NCBI GenBank assembly: GCA_964483465.1
Contig: CAZABG010000006.1
Span: 1-57,736 of the forward strand
Direction: 5' to 3'
Source: CAZABG01 sp964483465
GTDB lineage: Bacteria > Chlamydiota > Chlamydiia > Chlamydiales > Parachlamydiaceae
Length of the DNA stretch: 57,736 bases
Shown here: one piece after another, positions 34,024 through 42,306 of the stretch
Numbering within the stretch: position 1 is the stretch's first letter
Layout: every line of letters begins with the position of its first letter
Position numbers and translations under genes: made by a program
The notes under the pieces: generated by a model
Seen by the model: only the letters and a program-made list of their open reading frames with translations
Databases searched by the model: none
What the model was told of the DNA's origin: nothing

Positions 34024-34046
34024 AGGTAATTAGAATAAAATTACCT
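34024..34046 (-). promoter_or_regulatory. Dyad AGGTAAT-N9-ATTACCT at the start of giant protein B
   Basis: Perfect 7-bp inverted repeats abut the ATG. A TATTCT -10-like hexamer lies between the arms on the minus strand, eight bases before the start. A related dyad (AGGTATA-T-TATACCT) sits in the same place before the gene at 44444-45892. Confidence 0.5.
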
Positions 34047-34089
34047 AGTATGATAGGAAATCCCCTTAATTAAATTCACTGTGAAATGG

Positions 34090-35283
34090 TTAAATCACAA
34101 GCGTGATCGGATTCTCAAGAATTTTTTGCAGCGTTTTCAGATACTCGGCTGCTGCAACCCCGTCAATAACTCTGTGGTCTACAGACAAGGTTAAATTCAT
34201 CGTTTTACCAATCTCGATCTTGCCATTTTTAACGAGAGGCTTATCTAAAATACCGCTTACGGCAAGTATTGCTGCCTGAGGTGGATTAATGATGGCTTGA
34301 AATTCTGAAACGCCATACATCCCTAGATTAGAAACGGTAAACGAGCCGCCTTGGAACTCTTCCGGGCGAAGCTTACCTTCTTTTGCTTTTTTGACAAGCT
34401 CACGAATTTCTGAGGAAATATCAGAAAGAGTCTTATGATCTGCCTGAGTAACAATCGGCGTAATTAATCCGCTTTCGACAGAAACCGCGACAGAAATATC
34501 GATAGCAGCAAAACGGATAATCGTTTGGTTCTTATCGTTAAAACCGGAATTAATTTGTGGATGGCTTTTTAAAGCAACAGCCGCAGCTTTTACAACCAGG
34601 TCATTAAACGAAACTTTGTAGCCTGAGTGAGATAGCTGTTCTCTAAAATGCACAAGCGCGTCCGCATACACTTCCATCGTCACATAAAAATGCGGAATGG
34701 TATTTTTCGCTTCCTGCAATCTTTTAGCTATGACTTTTCTGATAGGCGAAAGAGGTTCTTCTTTAATTTCTTTTGGTAAAGTCTGAGTAACCGGGGATGA
34801 TTTAGGAGCAGGAGCTTTTTCTAAGTCTTTCTTTACGATACGGCCTGAAGGCCCTGTGCCTGTTACTTGGCTTAAATCAATATTTTGTTGTTCAGCGATT
34901 TTTTTTGCGAGAGGAGAAGCTTTAATTCTCTCGTCTTTTGAAGGAGCCTGCACTTCTTTAACAGGCTTTAATTCTTCTTTTGGAAGCTCATCTGCAATGG
35001 CTTGAACAGAAGCTTTTTCTTCAGGAACAACAATTGCCGAATCTGCTTTTTCGGTAAAAATGGCAATCGGGTCATTAACCTTTGCCTCCTCCCCTTCCTG
35101 TACGAGAATTTGTCTTAGATAGCCCCCATCAAGCGCGCTATGTTCAACCGTTGCTTTATCGGTCGATACTTCAATAATCAGATCGCCGGGCTCTACCTTA
35201 TCGCCCACTTTTTTATGCCATTTCGCTATTACGCCCGATTCCATAGTTGGCGAGAGTTTTGGCATAGTAAAAGAGAACGTCAT
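34090..35283 (-). CDS. pdhC: Pyruvate dehydrogenase E2, dihydrolipoamide acetyltransferase
   Basis: E2 carries the acetyl group on a lipoyl arm to coenzyme A and forms the core of the complex. The 397 residues have one lipoyl domain (STDKATVEHSALDGG, lysine near 43), a flexible Lys/Pro linker, an E3-binding domain (ASPLAKKIAEQQNIDL near 127-142) and the catalytic domain with SVDHRVIDGVAAAEYL near the C-terminus (active histidine). It follows pdhB by six bases. Confidence 0.95.
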   Translation of the reverse strand: MTFSFTMPKLSPTMESGVIAKWHKKVGDKVEPGDLIIEVSTDKATVEHSALDGGYLRQILVQEGEEAKVNDPIAIFTEKADSAIVVPEEKASVQAIADELPKEELKPVKEVQAPSKDERIKASPLAKKIAEQQNIDLSQVTGTGPSGRIVKKDLEKAPAPKSSPVTQTLPKEIKEEPLSPIRKVIAKRLQEAKNTIPHFYVTMEVYADALVHFREQLSHSGYKVSFNDLVVKAAAVALKSHPQINSGFNDKNQTIIRFAAIDISVAVSVESGLITPIVTQADHKTLSDISSEIRELVKKAKEGKLRPEEFQGGSFTVSNLGMYGVSEFQAIINPPQAAILAVSGILDKPLVKNGKIEIGKTMNLTLSVDHRVIDGVAAAEYLKTLQKILENPITLVI

Positions 35284-35289
35284 AAAAAC

Positions 35290-36261
35290 CTATAAAACTT
35301 GGTTGATAGCCTTTTTAATTCTTTCTTTATTAGGAAGCGTTTCTGCTTCAAGCGGTTTAGAGTATGGCATCGGTGTTTCGCGCTGAGTCACCCGAATAAT
35401 AGGCGCATCAAGATAATCAAAGCAAGCGGACTGTATCTGGTAGCAAAGTTCCGCAGAGATTCCTGCGAAATAATGCCCCTCTTCAACAATCACCACCCGA
35501 TTAGTTTTCTTTACTGACTCTAGGATTGTATCAATATCAAGGGGGCGAATCGATCGAAGATCAATAAGCTCAACACTTATATTCGGAAGTTCTTTAATAG
35601 CGAGCAGCGATTGATAAACCATCCGGCTATAGGTAATCAGAGTAACATCTTTTCCTTCCTGCACCACTTTCGCTTTTCCAAGCGGAACAAGATATTCTTC
35701 TGTTGGAATTTCCATCTTATCGTTATAGGAAAGTTCCGACTCTAAAAAGAGAACGGGATTGTTGCAGCGAATGGAACTCTTGAGCAATCCTTTCGCATCG
35801 TACGCATTACTTGGAGCTACCACATAAAGACCAGGTAGATTACCGTATAATGCTTCTACGCAGTGAGAGTGCTGCGATGAAACCTGCGCCGCGGCTCCGT
35901 TCGGCCCTCTAAATACAATCGGCACTTTGAACCGGTTGCCCGACATATAATACATCTTCGCCGCGTTAGAAATGATCTGATCGGCCGCAACAAAAGAAAA
36001 ATTAAAGCTCATGAATTCGACGATAGGTCTTAAGCCTGTCATAGCAGCGCCCACACAAAGACCTGCAAAGCCAAGTTCAGAGATGGGGGTATCGATAACT
36101 CTTTTTGGACCCCATTTTTCTAGGAGGCCCTTTGTAATTTTATAGGCGCCGTTGTACTCCCCTACTTCCTCACCCATGATAAAGACATTTTTGTCTCGTG
36201 CGATCTCTTCATCAATCGCCTGTCTTAAAGCTTCACGAATATCGATGTTTTGCATACTCAT
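35290..36261 (-). CDS. pdhB: Pyruvate dehydrogenase E1 component, beta subunit
   Basis: With PdhA it decarboxylates pyruvate using thiamine diphosphate. The 323 residues carry the transketolase-type core (FIMGEEVGEYNGAYKITKGLL near 27-47, DTPISELGFAGLCVGAAMTGLRP near 58-80) and the C-terminal regulatory half. Its start overlaps pdhA by four bases. Confidence 0.95.
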   Translation of the reverse strand: MSMQNIDIREALRQAIDEEIARDKNVFIMGEEVGEYNGAYKITKGLLEKWGPKRVIDTPISELGFAGLCVGAAMTGLRPIVEFMSFNFSFVAADQIISNAAKMYYMSGNRFKVPIVFRGPNGAAAQVSSQHSHCVEALYGNLPGLYVVAPSNAYDAKGLLKSSIRCNNPVLFLESELSYNDKMEIPTEEYLVPLGKAKVVQEGKDVTLITYSRMVYQSLLAIKELPNISVELIDLRSIRPLDIDTILESVKKTNRVVIVEEGHYFAGISAELCYQIQSACFDYLDAPIIRVTQRETPMPYSKPLEAETLPNKERIKKAINQVL

Positions 36262-37262
36262 GAGTTATCTTCAGGAGAAAAAACATCCTGCTCCAAAGTG
36301 TTTACATCGGGCCACGGGCTGCTTTCCGCATGCTTCATCGCACTGATCGCAATCTCTCTATATTTTTTATCGAGTTCTTTAAACTCGTCTTCTGTCAACC
36401 ACTTGTTCTCAATCAAAGCGTCTTTTAATAGGAGTATAGGATCGCTTGTAGCCATGCAGGACTTAAGATCATCTTTTGAACGATAAAGACCCGGATCTGA
36501 TATTGAATGTCCTTTAAAACGTTCGCAAATGACTTCGATTAAAACTGGCTTTCCTAGTGTTAAAATCTCTTCTTTTGCTTTTTTGAAACCTTCATAGCAT
36601 TCAAAATAGTCGCTGCCGTTATAGGTATAACCTTTCATGCCGTAGCCTGCGGCTTTTTCTTCTGCAAGCTTTTCAACTGAGTTAGCCCGTCTGAAAGCAG
36701 TACCCATGCCCCATTTATTATTTTCAATGACATATAAACAGGGAAGATTCCATAAAGAGGCTAAATTGAGAGATTCGTGAAATGCGCCTTGAGGCACCGC
36801 CCCGTCGCCTAAAAAAGTTACAGAAATTTGATCTTTGATATCCTGATACTTTAAAGAAAATCCGGCACCCGTTCCAATCGGTATTTGCCCCCCGACAATC
36901 CCATGGCCTCCAAGCATCCTATCTGTAAAGAGGTGCATAGAACCTCCTCGACCCCTCGCGTTACCGTTCGCGCGTCCATATAATTCCGACATGACCTCAT
37001 CGGGAGTTGCCCCAAGCAGTAACGCAAGCGCATGGCATCGATAAGAAGTTACCCACCAGTTGTCTTTACCCATCGCGTCAATTGCCGCAACCTGGATCGC
37101 TTCTTGACCAATATAGGAATGAAAGAAACCGCCGATATTCCCTTGCAAATAGCCCGCTTCCGCCCTCGTTTCAAAGTTACGAATAAGAAGCATTCTTGAA
37201 AGAGCGTCAAGCAGCTTATCTCGACCAAATGCTTTGATCGTTTCGGACTTAATTATCGCCAT
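36258..37262 (-). CDS. pdhA: Pyruvate dehydrogenase E1 component, alpha subunit
   Basis: The alpha subunit binds thiamine diphosphate: the GDGAVPQGAFHESLNLASLW motif lies near residues 151-170 and closes with IENN. The phosphorylatable-loop region of eukaryotic E1 is matched by HSISDPGLYRSKDD. It is 334 residues long and first in pdhA-pdhB-pdhC. A small dyad ATTCGT-N4-ACGAAT (37274-37289) lies between it and the upstream symporter gene, overlapping that gene's stop. Confidence 0.95.
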   Translation of the reverse strand: MAIIKSETIKAFGRDKLLDALSRMLLIRNFETRAEAGYLQGNIGGFFHSYIGQEAIQVAAIDAMGKDNWWVTSYRCHALALLLGATPDEVMSELYGRANGNARGRGGSMHLFTDRMLGGHGIVGGQIPIGTGAGFSLKYQDIKDQISVTFLGDGAVPQGAFHESLNLASLWNLPCLYVIENNKWGMGTAFRRANSVEKLAEEKAAGYGMKGYTYNGSDYFECYEGFKKAKEEILTLGKPVLIEVICERFKGHSISDPGLYRSKDDLKSCMATSDPILLLKDALIENKWLTEDEFKELDKKYREIAISAMKHAESSPWPDVNTLEQDVFSPEDNS

Positions 37263-37281
37263 ATCTCTATGATATTCGTTA

Positions 37282-38535
37282 TTACGAATTAGGAGCTAGC
37301 TCAAGAGGATTCTCACTCTTGGCTCTACCCTCAGATTCTTCCTTAACCTCTTGATCCACAACTGCTGTGACGCAGGAATCAGACCAAACATTAATCGCGC
37401 TTTCAAGCATATCGATCAAGGAATAGATCGGAAGGATAAGTCCTAGAATATTAAGGGGTACGTTCATCGAAGCTAAGAATGCCGATGAAAGGAAGAAGCA
37501 TCCCATAGGAACGCCCGCGTTGCCAACGGCGGCTATTGTCGCAATAAAGACCCAGCCGAACATCTCAAGGTATGAGAAGGTCATTCCATTGCTAATAGAA
37601 ACGAATAGAACGGTAATCAATATAAAAGCGGCACACGCATTCATGTTAATGGTCGTGCAAAGAGGAAGGGAAAATCCTGCTACTTTTCTTGAGACATTGC
37701 CCTTTTCTTCCGCGCATTTTACCGCCATCGGCAATGCCGCGGCAGATGATTTTGCCCAGAATGCAACGGATAAAGCCTCGCTCATCGCCTTAAATAACTT
37801 GAGCGGATCGACGCCTTTCCACTTTAGTAGAAGCGGAAGCACAATCACCGCTTGAATAAGGTTTGCTCCCAATACAACCGCTAAATAGTAACCTAAACTT
37901 TCAAATTCCATTCCGGATCTAAGATCCCTAAAAAACAAAGCGATAAACGCCGCAGTCGCGAGAGGAATAAAAGCAATAATCCAAGTCGTCACCTTCATGA
38001 TTGCTTGAAAAAGCGATGAAAATAATCCGTGTAATAGCGTTCGATTTTTTTCAGGAAGCGTAAGGATAGCTAAACTCAATAACATCGCCAAAAACAAAAC
38101 ACCAATGACATTGTTATCGACAAACGGTTTAATAATATTAGAAGGAACTACCGTCTTCAAATAAGCAAAATAATTGACTCCTTGAATCGCCTCGATCTCA
38201 GCTGAACCGCCTGTAACAGTGGTTCTAACCGGGTCAACCAAAACAAATAAAGCGAGCGCAACCGTTGCCGCAATTACCGTTGTAAACAACGTGTATTTGA
38301 CAACTTTCTTGCCCAAACTCCGAATCTCAGCTACTGACCCCATACTCGATGCGGTCGAAACAATCGATAAGAAAATGATGGGTAAACTTACCAGCTTTAA
38401 TAAGCTGATAAAAATGTCTGCAACCCCCTCAGATGCGGCATATAAAGCCGAACTATCGCTAAAGCCAATGAGCGTACCCACCGCGAGAGCAATAGGAAGG
38501 GTAATATTTTGATTTAAGAGATGTTTTTGGCACAT
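37282..38535 (-). CDS. Dicarboxylate/amino acid:cation symporter (GltP/GltT-like)
   Basis: The 417-residue protein is a glutamate-transporter-family carrier with eight membrane helices and the two re-entrant loops; SLPIIFLSIVSTASSM is in the third helix region, and the GNAGVPMGCFFLSS loop near residue 350 is the tip of the second hairpin. It imports dicarboxylates or acidic/neutral amino acids with sodium or protons. The ATG at 38535 is preferred; a frame from 38574 would begin inside the promoter. The start lies ten bases after a consensus -10 and lacks a ribosome-binding site. Confidence 0.88.
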   Translation of the reverse strand: MCQKHLLNQNITLPIALAVGTLIGFSDSSALYAASEGVADIFISLLKLVSLPIIFLSIVSTASSMGSVAEIRSLGKKVVKYTLFTTVIAATVALALFVLVDPVRTTVTGGSAEIEAIQGVNYFAYLKTVVPSNIIKPFVDNNVIGVLFLAMLLSLAILTLPEKNRTLLHGLFSSLFQAIMKVTTWIIAFIPLATAAFIALFFRDLRSGMEFESLGYYLAVVLGANLIQAVIVLPLLLKWKGVDPLKLFKAMSEALSVAFWAKSSAAALPMAVKCAEEKGNVSRKVAGFSLPLCTTINMNACAAFILITVLFVSISNGMTFSYLEMFGWVFIATIAAVGNAGVPMGCFFLSSAFLASMNVPLNILGLILPIYSLIDMLESAINVWSDSCVTAVVDQEVKEESEGRAKSENPLELAPNS

Positions 38536-38545
38536 AATAAGAAAT

Positions 38546-38574
38546 ATTATACACCATTTTGGGACGAAAAGCAA
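38546..38574 (-). promoter_or_regulatory. Promoter of the GltP-like symporter
   Basis: TTGCTT (38569-38574), a 17-base spacer and TATAAT (38546-38551) on the minus strand form one of the best promoters in the window. Transcription would begin only about four bases before the ATG. Confidence 0.65.
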
Positions 38575-38672
38575 CGAAAAGCAGCTATCCTAGAGGTTTA
38601 ACTATTTGCAAGTCTTAATTAAATCTTCACAAAGATAATTTATAATTAATAATTAAAAACTAAGGAATTAAC

Positions 38673-39761
38673 ATGCAGCCTGTAGAAAGCAATACAAAAC
38701 CTTACTATCTATGTTCATTTCAAGAAAGGGTAGCTCATGAATTTGAAGTTATAATTAAAAAAGTAGGAATGGAACAGGCTAAAAATATTTGCTTTAATAT
38801 TGTCAGAAAACAAGAAACCGGAGACCGCACTCTTGACGCGGCAAAAATATTTTACTCCCTTTTCCCTTATGCAGCAAATAATGAAACAACATTTGAATTT
38901 GCGGATAATACGACTTACACACTTACATCGCCGCAATTAACGGCCTTGAGAGCCTCATCAAAAACCATCGACGATCTTCTTGGCGATGTCGAATCAAACA
39001 CAATCCCTTTTAGCGCAATTACCAGAACACAATTTCTTGCTATTTTAAATATGCTTTATCCTAATGAGCCTTTTGAGAAGAGCAATTCTAACATTGAAGA
39101 GATCGCATTAGTCGCCAACTATCTAGATATTAGAGAAATATTAAAGAAAATTTCAGATAATCTTTATCATCAATTCTCCTCCTTTAATGAAAAGGATTTG
39201 GTAAAAGCTTTAAAAATAAATAAAACAATCGATGAGCTTCCGCAAGATTTAAGAGATCAGCTACAAGATCTAATGTCTCATTATCTCGGAAAAACAATAT
39301 CTGATGCGCCAAACAAATCCTGGATGCAGGCTTATTCATTTAACTATAGCATGTATAATGTGAGAATTTTGACATTAAACAGCAACAAATGCATTCCATA
39401 TCTTTCAAAAATCACCACTTTAAGAACAGTAAGACTGCTTCATATTAAAATCACAGATAAGGAGATCGAACTTCTTCCCAGAAACTTAACCGGTTTGCAG
39501 CTTACATACTGCAGAATCACAGATGAAATGCTCCATTTGCTGCCTCAAAATCTCACTTACTTGAATCTTACTTTCTCGCGAATCACCAACGAAGGTCTAA
39601 AATTGCTACCGAAAACGCTAACTCATCTTGATTTGACACGCTGCGATCAAATCACTTATGAAGGAGTCCGCATTCTGCCGCCCAATTTAGTTTTAGCAGG
39701 CTGCGACGACAAAAAATCTCCACCTCCGCAGTACTTAAATCGTTATTGGGAATACCTCTAA
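38673..39761 (+). CDS. Skp1/BTB-like domain plus leucine-rich-repeat protein, putative effector
   Basis: Residues 72-168 of this 362-residue protein resemble a Skp1/BTB fold: a strand pair (TTFEFADNTTYTLTSPQ), SKTIDDLL, IPFSAITRTQFLAILNMLYP and then EIALVANYLDIREILKKISD, which is close to the LAANYLDIKGLL helix of eukaryotic Skp1. Residues 228-342 are about five leucine-rich repeats of 22-23 residues (LPRNLTGLQLTYCRITDEML type). Such combinations belong to ubiquitin ligase adaptors; expanded F-box, BTB and LRR families are known in environmental chlamydiae. A GGA site precedes the ATG. No signal peptide, so secretion would be type III. Confidence 0.75.
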   Translation: MQPVESNTKPYYLCSFQERVAHEFEVIIKKVGMEQAKNICFNIVRKQETGDRTLDAAKIFYSLFPYAANNETTFEFADNTTYTLTSPQLTALRASSKTIDDLLGDVESNTIPFSAITRTQFLAILNMLYPNEPFEKSNSNIEEIALVANYLDIREILKKISDNLYHQFSSFNEKDLVKALKINKTIDELPQDLRDQLQDLMSHYLGKTISDAPNKSWMQAYSFNYSMYNVRILTLNSNKCIPYLSKITTLRTVRLLHIKITDKEIELLPRNLTGLQLTYCRITDEMLHLLPQNLTYLNLTFSRITNEGLKLLPKTLTHLDLTRCDQITYEGVRILPPNLVLAGCDDKKSPPPQYLNRYWEYL

Positions 39762-40348
39762 GAAAACAGATAACTACCTAAACGGATAATCGTCGCACCC
39801 TCTTCAACGGCAATTCTCCAATCATCTGACATGCCCATAGAAAGCTCTTTTAGGTTTAAAGAGTCTCGGAGAGTGCGCAAGGTGCGGAATGTTTCGCGGA
39901 TTTCATCTTCTGAGGCTTGAGGGGCCATTGCCATGAGCCCTTGGATATCGATATTTGGCAATTCTTTAAGCCGGTTATATTCTTGAGCAAGGGTTTCGGG
40001 AGTAAAGCCGTTTTTATGGGCAATGTTAACTTGAAGAAGTATGGCTTGCGTTTCTGCTGAAAAGTCAGAAATTTTTTTAGCTATATCATATGAATCGACA
40101 GAATGGATCAACTTAAATCGGCGCCCGATTTTATTTACTTTATTCGATTGAATCGTGCCGATAAAATGCCATTCGATGTCGTGCGGAGCCTCATCCATTT
40201 TTGGAAGGGCTTCCTGGATACGGTTTTCCCCGAAATCGCGTGCTCCAGATTTATAAAGAAACTCACATTCAGGCCACGAGTGATTCTTGGTTACTGCCAC
40301 CACTTTAACATGAGGAAATTCTCTTCGAATCTTCTCGTAATTATTCAT
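39758..40348 (-). CDS. YggS-family pyridoxal phosphate homeostasis protein
   Basis: YggS proteins bind pyridoxal 5'-phosphate and keep its level in balance. The 196-residue product keeps the cofactor lysine in VVAVTKNHS (about residue 21), the DFGENRIQE motif (about 38-46), the WHFIGTIQSNK motif, and LSMGMSDDWRIAVEEGATIIRLG at the C-terminus. It lacks about 25-30 N-terminal residues compared with usual members, which normally precede the first strand; the barrel core seems complete. It overlaps the repeat-protein gene upstream by eight bases and the convergent Skp1-like gene by four. Confidence 0.9.
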   Translation of the reverse strand: MNNYEKIRREFPHVKVVAVTKNHSWPECEFLYKSGARDFGENRIQEALPKMDEAPHDIEWHFIGTIQSNKVNKIGRRFKLIHSVDSYDIAKKISDFSAETQAILLQVNIAHKNGFTPETLAQEYNRLKELPNIDIQGLMAMAPQASEDEIRETFRTLRTLRDSLNLKELSMGMSDDWRIAVEEGATIIRLGSYLFS

Positions 40349-40865
40349 AAGCTTTTGGCGGCCCTAAAATAATATTTGAAATAACCAAATTTTCTAAACT
40401 TTGATTATTGATAACAAGATCTACCGTACTCAGGCGTTCATCGGAACTATGAACTTCGTAAGCAGGCGCTTCAGATATCGTTCCGACATAATCTTTATCT
40501 TCAATTTTTGATCTGTATTCTCTATTTTCTACATGCGTTTTTAGCTTCTTGTCTTCAATCCGAGTTTTGAATTTTCTATCTTCAATATTCGTCTTAAATT
40601 CAGTCTTTTCATAATAAGTGGGATTAACACGTGGAATACTTGGAATAGGCTGTGTTTGCTCTATGCGAGGAGGAGGTGGAGGCGGTTTTGGCCGCTCCTC
40701 CACTTCTATTCCAACCGATCTTAAATACTCGCGAAGCGCCTCATCGTCTTCTTCCTCTTCATTCGGATTCATCTCCATTTGCCGCTTTTCTTTCATGCGG
40801 CGGACTGACATGATGATAAAAGCAAAAAAAGTGATTATGAATCCTATGAATTCAATTAAGCTCAC
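40341..40865 (-). CDS. Membrane-anchored protein with nine-residue repeats
   Basis: A single N-terminal membrane segment (about 5-20) is followed by an acidic stretch, a proline run (PKPPPPPPR, about 59-67) and four tandem nine-residue repeats (about 88-124) of the pattern aromatic/Leu-K-T-x-I/V-E-D-R/K-K (FKTNIEDRK, FKTRIEDKK, LKTHVENRE, YRSKIEDKD). I do not know the family. It overlaps floA by four bases and is co-transcribed with the nfeD genes, so it may belong to the membrane microdomain machinery. Confidence 0.7.
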   Translation of the reverse strand: MSLIEFIGFIITFFAFIIMSVRRMKEKRQMEMNPNEEEEDDEALREYLRSVGIEVEERPKPPPPPPRIEQTQPIPSIPRVNPTYYEKTEFKTNIEDRKFKTRIEDKKLKTHVENREYRSKIEDKDYVGTISEAPAYEVHSSDERLSTVDLVINNQSLENLVISNIILGPPKAYE

Positions 40866-41845
40866 TTTTTATCCCCTTTTTCCGATATTGAGGAGCGCAT
40901 TTTCGTATCGGCTTCGATATTTTTTACTTTCATGTAGTCAAATATACCCATATTGCCGGCACGGAAAGCTTCTGCCATCGCTTGAGGAACTTGCGCTTGA
41001 GCCTCGATTAACTTTGATTCCATCAATTTTACTTGAGCGATATTTTCTTGTTCCATCGCAACGGCCATCGCACGGCGTTTCTCCGCTTCCGCTTGAGCAA
41101 TTCTCTTATCCGATTCGGCTTTATCGGCTCTTAAACGAGCACCAATATTTTCACCTAGATTCATTTCAACAATATCGATCGACAAGATCATAAACGCAGT
41201 TGAAGAATCAAGCCCTTTTTCAAGCACGAGTTTTGAAATTCGTTGCGGAGCTTCAAGCACTTGTAAATGCGTTTCAGAACCTCCGATTGCAGATACTATC
41301 CCTTCCCCTACGCGGGCGATGATAGTCTCTTCGGTCGCACCCCCCACAAGCTGGGCGATATTCGTTCTTACCGTTACACGAGCTCGCACATTAATTTGAA
41401 TACCATCTTTTGCAACGCCTGTAATGTAGCCGCCATGCGACGGGCAATCAATTACTTTGGGATTTACAGAAGTCTGAACAGCTTCTTTAATATTTCTACC
41501 GGCAAGATCAATCGCTGTTGCCCGTCTCCAATCAAGCGGAATATTCGCTTTTTCAGCCGCGATCATTGCCGCTACCACTTCTGTAATATGTCCGCCCGCT
41601 AAAAAATGCGTCTCTAGATCTTCTACGGTGATATCTTTCAAGCCTGCTTTATACAAGTTGATTCTGGCATTCACTATGACTCTTGGCGGAATCTTTCGCA
41701 TACTCATCCCGATTATATTGAAGAGCGGTATGCGGGTTCCTGATACAAATGCCTGAAACCAGAGAGCTACAAACTTCCCTAATATAAAGGCGACGATCAG
41801 GCCTAAAACGGCTGCGAAGATAATAAAAAAATAGGTGTCTGTCAT
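40862..41845 (-). CDS. floA: Flotillin-like protein FloA
   Basis: FloA (UPF0365 type) forms membrane microdomains. The 327 residues have an N-terminal membrane hairpin (about 5-35), the conserved MRKIPPRVIVNARINLYKAGL near 48-68, an SPFH-like core and a coiled-coil tail rich in Ala, Glu and Lys (about 225-290). It lies in a tight operon: long nfeD, short nfeD, floA, repeat protein, each overlapping by four bases. The same nfeD-nfeD-floA arrangement is yqeZ-yqfB-yqfA in Bacillus, in a different order. Confidence 0.92.
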   Translation of the reverse strand: MTDTYFFIIFAAVLGLIVAFILGKFVALWFQAFVSGTRIPLFNIIGMSMRKIPPRVIVNARINLYKAGLKDITVEDLETHFLAGGHITEVVAAMIAAEKANIPLDWRRATAIDLAGRNIKEAVQTSVNPKVIDCPSHGGYITGVAKDGIQINVRARVTVRTNIAQLVGGATEETIIARVGEGIVSAIGGSETHLQVLEAPQRISKLVLEKGLDSSTAFMILSIDIVEMNLGENIGARLRADKAESDKRIAQAEAEKRRAMAVAMEQENIAQVKLMESKLIEAQAQVPQAMAEAFRAGNMGIFDYMKVKNIEADTKMRSSISEKGDKK

Positions 41846-42306
41846 TTTAATTCCTTTACGAGAAGGGATTCACCCTCTCCTGATATAACGGTTATTTTTT
41901 TTCCTTTAGAAACATAGCCTTCTACTGATATGGCCTGATGCTGCACTCCCTCTATCAAGATGTATCCGCCAGGTTTTAGATCAGTCAAAACAACTCCGTC
42001 CTTGCCGATAGCATTTTTATCAAAATGGGAAGCCATATATCCGGCCTGATCCCCTTTAAGATAAATACTTCTTCCGGGTTTCGCACGAGGAATACGCCAT
42101 AAAGCAAAGCGTATCAATCCATAAAGAGCTGCCATCGAACCCGCAAAGAATAAACCAAATTCTAAAGGATTTGTTCCTTGATAGATTAATACAACATAAC
42201 TAGAAATAATAAAAATCGCTCCCAAAGCGCCAAGTACCGCGCCGGGCAGATAAAACTCTAAAAATACCAGGACAAGCCCTAGTATTAATAAAAGATAGGG
42301 ATTCAT
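41842..42306 (-). CDS. NfeD-like membrane protein, short form
   Basis: The 154-residue protein has three or four membrane segments (about 3-20, 22-42, 50-67) and a C-terminal OB-fold domain (about 85-150, for example GKDGVVLTDLKPGGYILIEG). NfeD proteins pair with flotillins. It stands between the long NfeD and FloA and overlaps both, so the three are probably made in fixed proportion. Confidence 0.87.
   Translation of the reverse strand: MNPYLLLILGLVLVFLEFYLPGAVLGALGAIFIISSYVVLIYQGTNPLEFGLFFAGSMAALYGLIRFALWRIPRAKPGRSIYLKGDQAGYMASHFDKNAIGKDGVVLTDLKPGGYILIEGVQHQAISVEGYVSKGKKITVISGEGESLLVKELK

Noticed and set aside
40618..41193. Open frame opposite floA and the repeat protein
   Set aside because: Its sequence is the mirror of the proline run and repeats; no ribosome-binding site.
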